Shown: one piece after another, positions 1 to 7,957 of the stretch
Numbering within the stretch: the first letter of the stretch is position 1
How the letters are laid out: each line of letters begins with the position of its first letter
Assembly: GCA_965230665.1 (NCBI GenBank)
Contig: CBDDLM010000004.1
Span: 930,001 to 994,000 of the forward strand
DNA: 64,000 nucleotides
Direction: 5' to 3'
Source: JAGNRR01 sp965230665
Lineage (GTDB): Bacteria > Bacteroidota > Bacteroidia > Chitinophagales > Chitinophagaceae
Made by a program: the position numbers and the translations under genes
Notes under the pieces: model-generated
What the model was told of the DNA's origin: nothing
Database searches by the model: none
The model's input: the letters and a program-made list of their open reading frames with translations, nothing else

Positions 1-731
1 CACATCTAGACAAACCTGTTTTTAATACAGTGGTTGAGGCTGTCAAAGAAACTGGGGCAAATGTTAGCATTATTTTTGTTCCTCCAGCTTTTGCGGCAGA
101 TGCTGTAATGGAGGCTGCAGATGCGGGTATTGAGACTGTAATCTGTATTACAGAAGGAATTCCAGTAAAGGATATGGTTATTGCCAAAGATTATGTAGAT
201 AGCAAGGGAGTCAGATTGATTGGACCAAACTGTCCTGGTGTGATAACTTCAGATGAAGCGAAAGTAGGTATTATGCCAGGCTTCATCTTCAAAAAAGGAA
301 ATATTGGTATCGTTTCTAAGTCTGGAACACTTACCTATGAAGCAGCCGATCAAGTAGTAAAAGCTGGCTTAGGAATCACTACAGCCATTGGTATTGGAGG
401 AGACCCAATTATTGGAACCACTACAAAAGAAGCCGTAGAGTTATTTATGAACGATGATGACACTGCTGGTATTGTAATGATTGGCGAGATTGGAGGTAGT
501 ATGGAAGCCGATGCTGCTCGCTGGTTAAAAGACAATATGAAAAAACCTGTCGTAGGTTTTATTGCGGGTCAAACGGCACCTCCAGGACGTCGTATGGGAC
601 ATGCAGGTGCGATTATCGGTGGCGCCGATGATACAGCAGAAGCTAAGAAAAAAATCATGGCAGCCTGTGGAATACATGTAGTTGATAGTCCTGCTGACAT
701 TGGTAAGAAAATGGCTGAAGTTTTAAACTAA
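1..731 (+). CDS. sucD: succinyl-CoA synthetase alpha subunit, 5' end outside the window
   Basis: This is the ADP/GDP-forming succinyl-CoA ligase alpha chain of the TCA cycle, which pairs with SucB. The reading frame is open from base 3 to the TAA at 729-731 and gives 242 residues; about 45 N-terminal residues, carrying the CoA-binding start, lie off the left edge. The conserved blocks GPNCPGVI, SRSGTLTYE-like SKSGTLTYE, VMIGEIGG and the phosphohistidine loop RMGHAGAIIGG are all visible, with the active His codon at 600-602. The first GTG at base 30 is internal and is not a start. A terminator hairpin follows directly, so this is the last gene of its transcript. Identification is firm from family motifs. 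Confidence 0.97.
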   Translation, partial: HLDKPVFNTVVEAVKETGANVSIIFVPPAFAADAVMEAADAGIETVICITEGIPVKDMVIAKDYVDSKGVRLIGPNCPGVITSDEAKVGIMPGFIFKKGNIGIVSKSGTLTYEAADQVVKAGLGITTAIGIGGDPIIGTTTKEAVELFMNDDDTAGIVMIGEIGGSMEADAARWLKDNMKKPVVGFIAGQTAPPGRRMGHAGAIIGGADDTAEAKKKIMAACGIHVVDSPADIGKKMAEVLN

Positions 732-760
732 TTTAAAACAAAATATTATTATTCTTAATT

Positions 761-797
761 GACTTAACTTCGAGAAATCGGAGTTAAGTTTTTTTAT
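761..797 (+). terminator. intrinsic terminator after sucD
   Basis: A stem of ACTTAACTT (762-770) and GAGTTAAGT (781-789), with one G-T pair, is followed by a run of T. It lies 30 bases past the sucD stop and ends before the next coding region. Confidence 0.75.
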
Positions 798-818
798 ATC
801 CTGTCGTTTCTTTTTCTG

Positions 819-1865
819 ATGAACATATCATTGTCGGCTCAGTCTCTAGTACTTAAGACAAACATTCCTAGTCCTTTGCAAGAAAGCTCAGGGCTACTCT
901 ACTGGAATGGCAGACTCATAACGCATACAGATTCAGGTGGTCAGCCTGTCCTATACGAAATGGATACTACAAATGGAACGGTAACACGAGAGGTTATCAT
1001 TCAAAATGCTGATCATGTAGACTGGGAGGATATTGCCATGGATCAAGATTATATCTATATAGGTGATTTTGGTAATAATCAAGGTGTTCGAACGAATTTG
1101 AGGATTTACAAAATATTAAAACAACACTACCTAACTAAAGACACCGTTTTGGCTGATACAATTCGATTTAACTATGCAGACCAAACAAACTTTACCCCCT
1201 CTACTTTTAGTACAAATTTTGATGCAGAGGCGCTTATTGCATTAGGCGATAGTCTTTACATATTCACAAAAAATTGGGGTAATCGTAAAACAAATATTTA
1301 TCCTGTCAGTAAAAATCCTGGTCAATATACCTTAACTAAAACTGATAGTATCGACGCACAAGGTTGGATTACTGGAGCCGACTATGATAGCGCAATACAG
1401 CAAATTTTACTAATTGGGTACACTTTTAATACAGCGTTTTATATTCGATTAACTGCTTGGCAAAGTTTGTTTTCTTCCGGGACAATGGTACGTGGTATTC
1501 TACAACCGAATTCGTCCATCCAAATTGAAGGAGTCACACGTTTAGATAGCTTTCGTTATCTTATTTCATCTGAAAATTTCCAATCCACTGTTTCTCAGCT
1601 CCATCTATTTGATTATCGATTTCCTGTTTCTACAACTAATCTATTTAAGAGTGACTCAATACTTATTTATCCCAACCCAACTCGAGATTTTGTCTATATC
1701 GACGCCCCAGAGAACGCCAATGTGGATCTATTTGACGCACAAGGAAGACTAATACAACGCACTAAAGGAAAAAAAATTGATGTTCGTTTCCTAACATCTG
1801 GTACCTATTTCATTCATGTTCACCTGAGGAATAACCTGCAATATCAAAAATTAATTATTCTATGA
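819..1865 (+). CDS. secreted beta-propeller-like protein with T9SS sorting domain
   Basis: The C-terminal ~75 residues form a type A T9SS sorting domain: the YPNPT motif, a central DAQGRL strand turn and a terminal KLIIL strand. The protein should therefore be exported across the inner membrane by Sec and across the outer membrane by T9SS. The middle part has repeated short beta-strand patterns with aromatic and Asp-rich turns, like WD/SdiA-type propellers, but I recognise no specific family. The first ATG (819) gives only MNISLSAQ as N-terminus. The hydrophobic stretch ILSFLFL lies in frame just upstream and completes a signal peptide, so translation may begin upstream at a non-ATG codon. 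The stop overlaps the next start (ATGA), so the two genes are co-translated. Confidence 0.8.
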   Translation: MNISLSAQSLVLKTNIPSPLQESSGLLYWNGRLITHTDSGGQPVLYEMDTTNGTVTREVIIQNADHVDWEDIAMDQDYIYIGDFGNNQGVRTNLRIYKILKQHYLTKDTVLADTIRFNYADQTNFTPSTFSTNFDAEALIALGDSLYIFTKNWGNRKTNIYPVSKNPGQYTLTKTDSIDAQGWITGADYDSAIQQILLIGYTFNTAFYIRLTAWQSLFSSGTMVRGILQPNSSIQIEGVTRLDSFRYLISSENFQSTVSQLHLFDYRFPVSTTNLFKSDSILIYPNPTRDFVYIDAPENANVDLFDAQGRLIQRTKGKKIDVRFLTSGTYFIHVHLRNNLQYQKLIIL

Positions 1866-2431
1866 CACTAACCGAAATAAAAAGAACAATTACGCTCTTT
1901 GAATATTACAAAAACCTAGGTGAAAAAACTTTTGTACAGCTTACTGATGAACAGCTTTTTTTCAGACCTAATAATGAGAGTAATTCAGTAGGAATACTGG
2001 TGAAACATCTTTGGGGCAATATGCTTAGTCGATGGACAGATTTCCTTGAAGAAGATGGTGAAAAGGAATGGCGCGATCGCGACGGAGAATTTGAACCGAC
2101 TATTACTACAAGAAAAGAGTTATTAGAAAAGTGGGAACAAGGTTGGACCTGTTTGTTTGATGCTCTGAACGGAATACGAGAACAAGATTTGAACAAAGTA
2201 GTCTATATCAGAAATCAAGGTCATTCAATATATGAAGCTATTCAAAGACAACTAGCCCATTACGCATACCATATAGGCCAGCTTATATACATAGCAAAGC
2301 AAGCTACCAGCTCAAACTGGGAAAGCCTTTCTATACCGAAAGGTGGTTCTGATAGTTTCAATGCAGAAAAATTTAAACAGGAAAAACATATAGAACATTT
2401 TAGCAAAGAATTTAAGGACAAAAAAAGCTAA
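1862..2431 (+). CDS. DinB/DUF1572-like four-helix metal-binding protein
   Basis: A 189-residue protein of the DinB/YfiT superfamily, probably the DUF1572 branch. His49, His133 and His137 (in LVKHLW and AHYAYHIGQ) match the three metal-binding histidines of this fold. Members include thiol-dependent S-transferases and many of unknown role, so no substrate can be named here. It starts in a 4-base overlap with the preceding T9SS gene. Length and histidine spacing fit the family. Confidence 0.8.
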   Translation: MTLTEIKRTITLFEYYKNLGEKTFVQLTDEQLFFRPNNESNSVGILVKHLWGNMLSRWTDFLEEDGEKEWRDRDGEFEPTITTRKELLEKWEQGWTCLFDALNGIREQDLNKVVYIRNQGHSIYEAIQRQLAHYAYHIGQLIYIAKQATSSNWESLSIPKGGSDSFNAEKFKQEKHIEHFSKEFKDKKS

Positions 2432-2554
2432 TACTCATTTTAATGATCTAACTTGCACGCTTAATCATTGAGATTTTTACGATCGGCTTATTTCCTTAAT
2501 ACTATTATCGACAGACTCCCTTTTTAGACTTCTCGCAAATTTTATTTATTTTAT

Positions 2555-2800
2555 ATGAACATTTTCGTAGCAAAGCTCAACTATGACACGAGCGAAACAA
2601 AGCTTAAACAAGCTTTTGAAGCATTTGGTGAAGTATCATCTGCTAAAATCATTTTTGACAAATATGAAAACCGATCTAAAGGATTTGGTTTCGTAGAAAT
2701 GGACAATGACGAGCAAGCTCAGGCTGCTATCGCAGGTCTTAATGAAACGGAACTAGACGGTCGTCAGATTGTTGTTAAAGTGGCTAACCCAAGAGATTAA
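2555..2800 (+). CDS. single-RRM RNA-binding protein
   Basis: An 81-residue RNA recognition motif protein made of one RRM and almost nothing else. RNP2 is visible as IFVAKLNY near residue 3 and RNP1 as KGFGFVEM near residue 43, with the aromatic residues that stack on RNA. Bacteroidota and cyanobacteria carry such stand-alone RRM proteins; in cyanobacteria they respond to cold. It is preceded by a gene-free leader of about 120 bases and followed by a perfect terminator, so it is a single-gene transcript. The RNA target is unknown. Confidence 0.93.
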   Translation: MNIFVAKLNYDTSETKLKQAFEAFGEVSSAKIIFDKYENRSKGFGFVEMDNDEQAQAAIAGLNETELDGRQIVVKVANPRD

Positions 2801-2828
2801 TTTTTTTATTAAATATTTTTGAGTTCTA

Positions 2829-2858
2829 CGCTCTCCCAAAAGGGAGAGCGTTTTTTTT
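2829..2858 (+). terminator. intrinsic terminator after the RRM gene
   Basis: A perfect 9-bp stem, CGCTCTCCC and GGGAGAGCG, with an AAAA loop is followed by eight T residues. Confidence 0.92.
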
Positions 2859-2890
2859 CATATTTAAACTTTAAATGCATAAAATTCGAA

Positions 2891-3769
2891 CTATAAAATT
2901 CGTTTACGCTTAAACCATATAAAAATAATGATACAAATGATGGCCATTGCAATCATTGAAATCGGATAGCCCATACTATACTCTAGCTCAGGCATAACCT
3001 TGAAATTCATGCCATATACTCCAACAATAAAGGTGAGCGGTAAGAAGAAAGCTGAAAAAATCGTTAGTAGTTTCATGACATCATTACTCTTTTGAGCAGC
3101 AATGGATAAATACGTATGCGTGATATTATTAGCATCATCAATTGCTTCGTCAAATTCAAGTGTGTATTGCACCACACTATCCTTTACATCAGCTAAATGG
3201 TAATGATAAGCTTCTGGGAATTCTATTTTGTTCAAGACATTTTGGTTCAGAAGTAATAGCTTCTTGCTTAGACGAATTTCAACTTTTTGGAAATACAGTT
3301 CCTCTAGAGAGATTTGACTATAATTTTTCAGAAAGATTGTCTCTTCCATATTGTCCAGATCTTCACTATGCCATTCCGCAGGCAGATCAAACGTATTGAT
3401 TATCGTATTGAACAATGCTATTAAATGGTCATAAACAGATGAGTAGGTCTTATCAGATTTATCAAGATACGGGAAAGAGACCTGATGAATTGTAATCAGC
3501 TTATTCTCAAAAACAAAAAACGAAATTTTATTGGAAAGCTCTGGAATATTTGTTGCGTTAATTTCACGTTCTGCGGTATAGGCTCTTAATATGAAGAACG
3601 TATATCCCTTTCGTTTTTCTAATTTGGGTAAATGGCCTGGCTCTAAACTATCTTGTAGTAAAAACTTTCCGAGCCCATACTCCTCCGCAATTTGGGGAAT
3701 ATCCTCCTCACGAGGACCTTGAATATCTACCCATGTATACTGCTCAGTTTTTATTGTTTTGATATTCAT
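2891..3769 (-). CDS. corA: CorA-family magnesium/cobalt transporter
   Basis: A 292-residue CorA-type divalent cation channel. The signature YGMNF lies at residues 252-256, at the end of the first membrane helix (about 232-252). A second helix (about 268-285) and a short basic tail follow. The N-terminal two thirds is the cytoplasmic alpha/beta and long-helix funnel. In the family the GMN loop forms the selectivity filter of a homopentamer in the inner membrane. The gene stands alone, divergent from the methyltransferase at 3867. Confidence 0.95.
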   Translation of the reverse strand: MNIKTIKTEQYTWVDIQGPREEDIPQIAEEYGLGKFLLQDSLEPGHLPKLEKRKGYTFFILRAYTAEREINATNIPELSNKISFFVFENKLITIHQVSFPYLDKSDKTYSSVYDHLIALFNTIINTFDLPAEWHSEDLDNMEETIFLKNYSQISLEELYFQKVEIRLSKKLLLLNQNVLNKIEFPEAYHYHLADVKDSVVQYTLEFDEAIDDANNITHTYLSIAAQKSNDVMKLLTIFSAFFLPLTFIVGVYGMNFKVMPELEYSMGYPISMIAMAIICIIIFIWFKRKRIL

Positions 3770-3820
3770 AGCTTCGTATAAAAATAAGGCAAAGATTATG
3801 AATAGCTAAGTACTCCGCCG

Positions 3821-3852
3821 TTTGAATACCTCATCTTATTAGTATACTTTTG
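3821..3852 (+). promoter_or_regulatory. Bacteroidota sigma-type promoter
   Basis: TTTG (3821-3824), 20 bases, then TACTTTTG (3845-3852): a full match to the phylum consensus of a -33 TTTG and a -7 TAnnTTTG. It would drive the gene starting at 3867. Confidence 0.75.
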
Positions 3853-3866
3853 AAGCCATAAACAAC

Positions 3867-4610
3867 ATGGCACTCAAAAATGAACTTAGAACACAAGGTG
3901 ACTTCTTATTTAGATACAGAAGTTATCTGCCCTTAGTAATTCTTATCGCTGGTTTTTTAGTTTACCTGTTTCAGGATTTTATGTTCACTGGGACGCAAAA
4001 AACGACCTACGATATAGTCTGTCTTGGCGTTGCATTATTCGGTTTATTGATTAGGGTTATTACCATTGGCTATTCTGGTGATAACACTTCAGGACGTAAC
4101 ACTAGTGAAGGACAAATAGCCGATGAAGTGAACCGTACTGGGCCATATGCAACTGTACGACATCCGCTTTATGTAGGAAATTATTTTATGTGGCTGGGTC
4201 TTGCCATGCTCACCCAAAATGTTTGGTTTTGTGTTGCTTTTACCTTTTTATATTGGGTCTACTATGAGCGTATCATGTATGCCGAAGAAATGTTCTTGAT
4301 TGATAAGTATAAAAGCGATTATACTGATTGGAGTGCTGTCACACCTGCATTTATTCCATCGCTAGGACAATGGACCCGGCCGAAATATAGGTTTAGCTGG
4401 CGTAAGGTAATTCGTCAGGAAAAGGCCGGAATATTAAATCTGTTTCTTGTAATTTTTATCTTCGTGGCAGGAAGAGAATTTATTGACGGACACCCTTTTC
4501 TTGCTCAAGACGAGCATTGGCTTTACTTATTACTTTTAGCAACTGCTTGGTACGTTATTATCAAAATCATCCAAAAAACAACTACTTTATTGAATAGTGA
4601 TAGAGGATAA
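3867..4610 (+). CDS. integral-membrane methyltransferase (ICMT/phospholipid methyltransferase fold)
   Basis: A 247-residue membrane protein with several hydrophobic helices and the SAM-binding signature of the isoprenylcysteine/phospholipid methyltransferase family. The motif TGPYATVRHPLYVGNY is at residues 91-106, followed by the downstream acidic motif E..MYAEEMFL..KYKSDY. Bacterial relatives methylate lipids, for example the lipid A 1-phosphate methyltransferase LmtA of Leptospira. A lipid substrate is therefore plausible here but unproven. It has a textbook promoter of its own and sits just upstream of rnpB, which has a separate promoter. Confidence 0.8.
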   Translation: MALKNELRTQGDFLFRYRSYLPLVILIAGFLVYLFQDFMFTGTQKTTYDIVCLGVALFGLLIRVITIGYSGDNTSGRNTSEGQIADEVNRTGPYATVRHPLYVGNYFMWLGLAMLTQNVWFCVAFTFLYWVYYERIMYAEEMFLIDKYKSDYTDWSAVTPAFIPSLGQWTRPKYRFSWRKVIRQEKAGILNLFLVIFIFVAGREFIDGHPFLAQDEHWLYLLLLATAWYVIIKIIQKTTTLLNSDRG

Positions 4611-4646
4611 AAGGTTGAAAATTATCCGTTCTATTTTAAATCACTC

Positions 4647-4654
4647 TACCTTTG
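4647..4654 (+). promoter_or_regulatory. rnpB promoter -7 box
   Basis: TACCTTTG matches TAnnTTTG. It ends 5 bases before the P1 helix of the RNase P RNA at 4660. This gives an internal calibration that transcripts start about 4-6 bases after the box in this genome. Confidence 0.8.
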
Positions 4655-4659
4655 TGGGA

Positions 4660-4995
4660 CTGCAAGCCAAACTATCGATCTGAGAAGTATTTCTTGGGTA
4701 GGAAAGTCCGGACAGCATAGAGCAACGTAGCAGATAACACCTGCCTTAAAGTAATTTAAGAGCTAGTGCCACAGAAAATAACCGCCTTCGGGTAAGGGTG
4801 AAAACGTGCGGTAAAAGCGCACGAGTGTTATAAGCAATTATAATACTGGGCAAACCTTGCGTGCTGCAATACCAAATAAGTAAACGCTACAAAGCTGCTC
4901 GCTTGATGTTTACGGGTGGGTAGCAAGATCCTAGTAGCGATACTAGGGCTAGATAAATGATAGTTCTCGACAGAATCCGGCTTATCGGCTTGCAG
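4660..4995 (+). ncRNA. rnpB: RNase P RNA (type A-like)
   Basis: This is the catalytic RNA of RNase P, which matures tRNA 5' ends. The conserved core is readable: AGGAAAGTCCGG near 4700, GGTAAGGGTGAAAACGTGCGGTAAAAGCGCAC (in two conserved blocks) near 4794-4823, and the 3' core ACAGAATCCGGCTTA near 4970-4984. P1 closes perfectly: CTGCAAGCC at 4660-4668 pairs with GGCTTGCAG at 4987-4995. The ends were set by that helix, so the true transcript may extend a few bases on each side. Confidence 0.97.
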
Positions 4996-5087
4996 TATTT
5001 TTCATTTAACGTAAATTATATAAAAGATTAACAGCTTTCCTTCGCATCATCTTAACGCAACCTCAATTTTTGTTTTAAAAATGTTTT

Positions 5088-6107
5088 ATGAAAATACCCT
5101 GTTTAATATTACTTAGTCTTTTCTTTTTTTCAAAGACATTCTCACAAACCTATACGCCAGAAAAATTAGGGTTCAAACACTATTCAATAAATCATAAAAT
5201 GCTCGGTCAGATTAACTATTACGTCAGTCTGCCTAGGATTAAGGCGAAAAAACAAATTCTTTTGTATTTGGACGGGTCGGGCGCAATACCCTTGTTTCAA
5301 TATACTAAAGGAGGAATTGGTAGCACAGTGCCTTTAAACACCAAAGAACTCTCTGAAAAGTTTCACGTTGTTCTAATAAGCAAACCTGGCGTTCCTTTTA
5401 TCGACAGTATGCTTCGGGATACTAGGACAGGCCGTCCCCTGTATAAAGAACCACGAGCGTATACGGATAAACTTTCTTTACAATGGCGGGTTGAGGCATC
5501 CAAGGTCGTAGTGCAAGATGTAATGCACAAACTCAAAACCAATAACAAGGTTTCTGTCCTTGGAATATCTGAAGGCTTTCAAGTGGGAGCAAAACTCATA
5601 GAAGAATACGATCGAGTCAGCCAAGCTATACTTTTTGTAGGAAATGGGTTATCGCAGTTCTATGACTTCATTATCCATAATCGCATGTTGGAACAAGCAG
5701 GTAAAATCTCCTCAACTACGGCCCAAAAGAATATAGATTCGTTAAACAGAACCTTTACCAGTATTTACAACAGTCCGACCTCCACTACAAAAAAATGGTA
5801 TGGTCATACGTACTTAAGGTGGAGTTCTTTTGCGAATAACTCACCTATGGAAAATCTTTTGTCTAGTGATATCCCAATATATCTTGTTGGTTGTTCTAAG
5901 GATTTGAACACATCAGTATTAAGTACAGATTATCTTTATTTAGAGGCTATTAGAAGGAAAAAGAAAAATATTCAGTATAAAGTGTTGCCCTACGATCATT
6001 CGTTTAATGAGCGAATCCTTGATCAAAATGGTGAGACACTTTCAAACGAAAATCACATGCGTGAGGAAATTGAAAAAGCCATTTCTTGGCTGACTAAGCA
6101 ACTATAA
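5088..6107 (+). CDS. secreted alpha/beta-hydrolase-like protein
   Basis: A 339-residue exported protein. Residues 1-20 (MKIPCLILL...FSQ) are a Sec signal peptide. The rest fits an alpha/beta hydrolase: a strand ending in YLDGSG (about 60-65) near the oxyanion position, a nucleophile elbow G-I-S-E-G at 159-163 with Ser161, a late acid-bearing segment CSKDLNTS, and a C-terminal His in PYDHSFNE. Substrate is unknown, and no lid or binding domain was recognised. It converges on the next gene with a 6-base overlap of the 3' ends. Confidence 0.7.
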   Translation: MKIPCLILLSLFFFSKTFSQTYTPEKLGFKHYSINHKMLGQINYYVSLPRIKAKKQILLYLDGSGAIPLFQYTKGGIGSTVPLNTKELSEKFHVVLISKPGVPFIDSMLRDTRTGRPLYKEPRAYTDKLSLQWRVEASKVVVQDVMHKLKTNNKVSVLGISEGFQVGAKLIEEYDRVSQAILFVGNGLSQFYDFIIHNRMLEQAGKISSTTAQKNIDSLNRTFTSIYNSPTSTTKKWYGHTYLRWSSFANNSPMENLLSSDIPIYLVGCSKDLNTSVLSTDYLYLEAIRRKKKNIQYKVLPYDHSFNERILDQNGETLSNENHMREEIEKAISWLTKQL

Positions 6108-6782
6108 CATAATAAACAAATATAGACTTATAGGTAGGTTCAACTGCCCATTGTTAAACTTGTCTGTATCATCAGTCTGCGTTGTTACATTCCCAAATTC
6201 ATCCGTAAACTTAATTTTACTTTTGTTCTCACCAGTGAGGTAATAAAAACTTACTTCCGTCCCAAGCAGAACATTCTTGCGTAAAAAATAACGTATATAC
6301 CCCATGGGGCCTCCACCGAAATGGCTATTGTTCGTTTGGATCTCCGATTTGAATCTTTGGAAATTTGCCTGATCGGTTACTGTTTTATCATTTTCTATAT
6401 TAAAAAGTAAATCTAGACCAATACCAGTTTCCCATTTATTATTTAACGGAATTCTTTTATCGAAGCCAACTCGGCCCGTAAAATTATAGCCGTTAGTTGT
6501 AATGATCGCACTTCCATCGCGGTTTGTAGAAGAATATATACGAGGTCCAATCCCTAGTCTAAAACCATAACCGCTTTTTTTAGCATTCAAATGATAAACA
6601 AACCCATATGGATTTTGCAGAATAGTATTGTTACCCCCTAGGTTTAAAATCTCGCGAAGTAGATAATTTGCCTGTACTCCGATATAATGATCAACTTTTT
6701 TAACCCGTTCTGTTTCTTCATCCTGAGCGTATACCGTAGTTATGAGACAAAAACATAATGCCAATCCTATGATTCTTTTCAT
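6102..6782 (-). CDS. outer-membrane beta-barrel-like protein
   Basis: A 226-residue secreted protein. The start is set at the ATG at 6782, because that gives a clean signal peptide MKRIIGLALCFCLITTVYAQ; an upstream in-frame ATG would overlap the preceding gene and spoil it. The mature part has alternating polar/hydrophobic strands with Gly-rich turns (GIGLDLLFN, GGGPMGYIRYFL), typical of small porin-like barrels in this phylum. It sits 10 bases behind the di-heme peroxidase gene and is probably co-transcribed with it. No specific ligand can be named. Confidence 0.65.
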   Translation of the reverse strand: MKRIIGLALCFCLITTVYAQDEETERVKKVDHYIGVQANYLLREILNLGGNNTILQNPYGFVYHLNAKKSGYGFRLGIGPRIYSSTNRDGSAIITTNGYNFTGRVGFDKRIPLNNKWETGIGLDLLFNIENDKTVTDQANFQRFKSEIQTNNSHFGGGPMGYIRYFLRKNVLLGTEVSFYYLTGENKSKIKFTDEFGNVTTQTDDTDKFNNGQLNLPISLYLFIML

Positions 6783-6792
6783 TAAAATAATT

Positions 6793-7893
6793 TTATTGAT
6801 TTGCAAATGGGTTGGAAAACCGATCATGCGTAAGTACGTCATAATCTGTTAAGGTATGTAAGAAAGCAATAAGCGCTTTTTTATCATAAGTTGATATATT
6901 CATCTTTCGAGGCTGGCCATTTTCCATTAATCGTCTGTCGAGATTTGTGGCAGGTTGAATACCATGGCTGTAGTGATTCAACACCTCATCTAAAGACTTA
7001 AAGCGACCATCATGCATGTAAGGTGCTGAGAATTGAATATTTCGTAATCCCGGCGCCTTGAACTTCCCTCTGTCAGAAGTATTACCAGTAACACCCATCA
7101 AGCCTTCGTCCCGACTTTGTTTATCCAAACCAATATTTATGAAGCTTCCGTTGCTCCCATATGATGAGACTGGATTCGAATGACAAGAATTACAATTATA
7201 CTTTCCATTAAATAAAGACTCTCCATATTCTTCTAAAGCAGTGAACTGTTCATGGCCATTAATATCCTTTACGCGATCAAATTTTGTATCCTTAGCATTA
7301 ATAGAAACTACGAAGTGAGCTAACGCACTTGATATATCATCAAGAGTAGGAACTGTTACGGCAATGTCTTTAAACAAGGGTTTATAGTAATCTAGGTTTT
7401 TTATTTTATTAAGAATTTCACCTGTAGAAGCCATACCCATCTCTATATGATTTAAAGCGGGTAATAAGACCATCTCATTTAAATCTGAAGATCGGCCGTC
7501 CCAAAACAATTGTGTAACAGGTTGGGGGAAAGGCGTAATAAACATTGAGCCTCCATTTATATTGTGAATGGCCAATGAATTTCTTGAAGTCTTTTTGTTT
7601 TGAAAACCATGGCTCAAGGCCTTATTGTCTCCAAACGCATGCTCCTGAATATGACAAGATGCACAAGAGATTGTATTGTTCTTTGAAAGATGCTTATCAT
7701 AAAATAATACCCGCCCTAAGGTTGCCAAGGCATCTCCATCTACTGGTCCTACATCAAAATACTTATAGGGTGTGTTCGGTAAATTTAGCACTCCATCCTG
7801 ATGTACAAAACCCGTAGGTTCTTTACGACATGAGGTAAAACACATCATGAATGTAACCATTATGCCAGACAAAAAGAGGAGTATTTTTCGCAT
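6793..7893 (-). CDS. di-heme cytochrome c peroxidase (CcpA/MauG family) lipoprotein
   Basis: A 366-residue protein with two covalent heme c sites, CASCH at 77-81 and CNSCH at 234-238, in the two-domain layout of bacterial cytochrome c peroxidases and MauG. An N-terminal signal ends in a lipobox TSC with Cys22, so it should be lipid-anchored in the periplasm. Family members reduce hydrogen peroxide with electrons from small c-type cytochromes or oxidise protein side chains; which of these applies is open. The APYMHDGRF block near the C-terminus is the usual conserved region. It probably forms an operon with the downstream barrel protein. Confidence 0.92.
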   Translation of the reverse strand: MRKILLFLSGIMVTFMMCFTSCRKEPTGFVHQDGVLNLPNTPYKYFDVGPVDGDALATLGRVLFYDKHLSKNNTISCASCHIQEHAFGDNKALSHGFQNKKTSRNSLAIHNINGGSMFITPFPQPVTQLFWDGRSSDLNEMVLLPALNHIEMGMASTGEILNKIKNLDYYKPLFKDIAVTVPTLDDISSALAHFVVSINAKDTKFDRVKDINGHEQFTALEEYGESLFNGKYNCNSCHSNPVSSYGSNGSFINIGLDKQSRDEGLMGVTGNTSDRGKFKAPGLRNIQFSAPYMHDGRFKSLDEVLNHYSHGIQPATNLDRRLMENGQPRKMNISTYDKKALIAFLHTLTDYDVLTHDRFSNPFANQ

Positions 7894-7957
7894 AAGAGTG
7901 GGGTTTTGCTATACAAGTTACTACTTTTTTTAGAAATAGAACTCTGTATAGATACCT

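Noticed and set aside
6102..6842. Longer start at 6842 for the barrel protein
   Set aside because: It would place 20 extra residues before a clean signal peptide and overlap the peroxidase gene.
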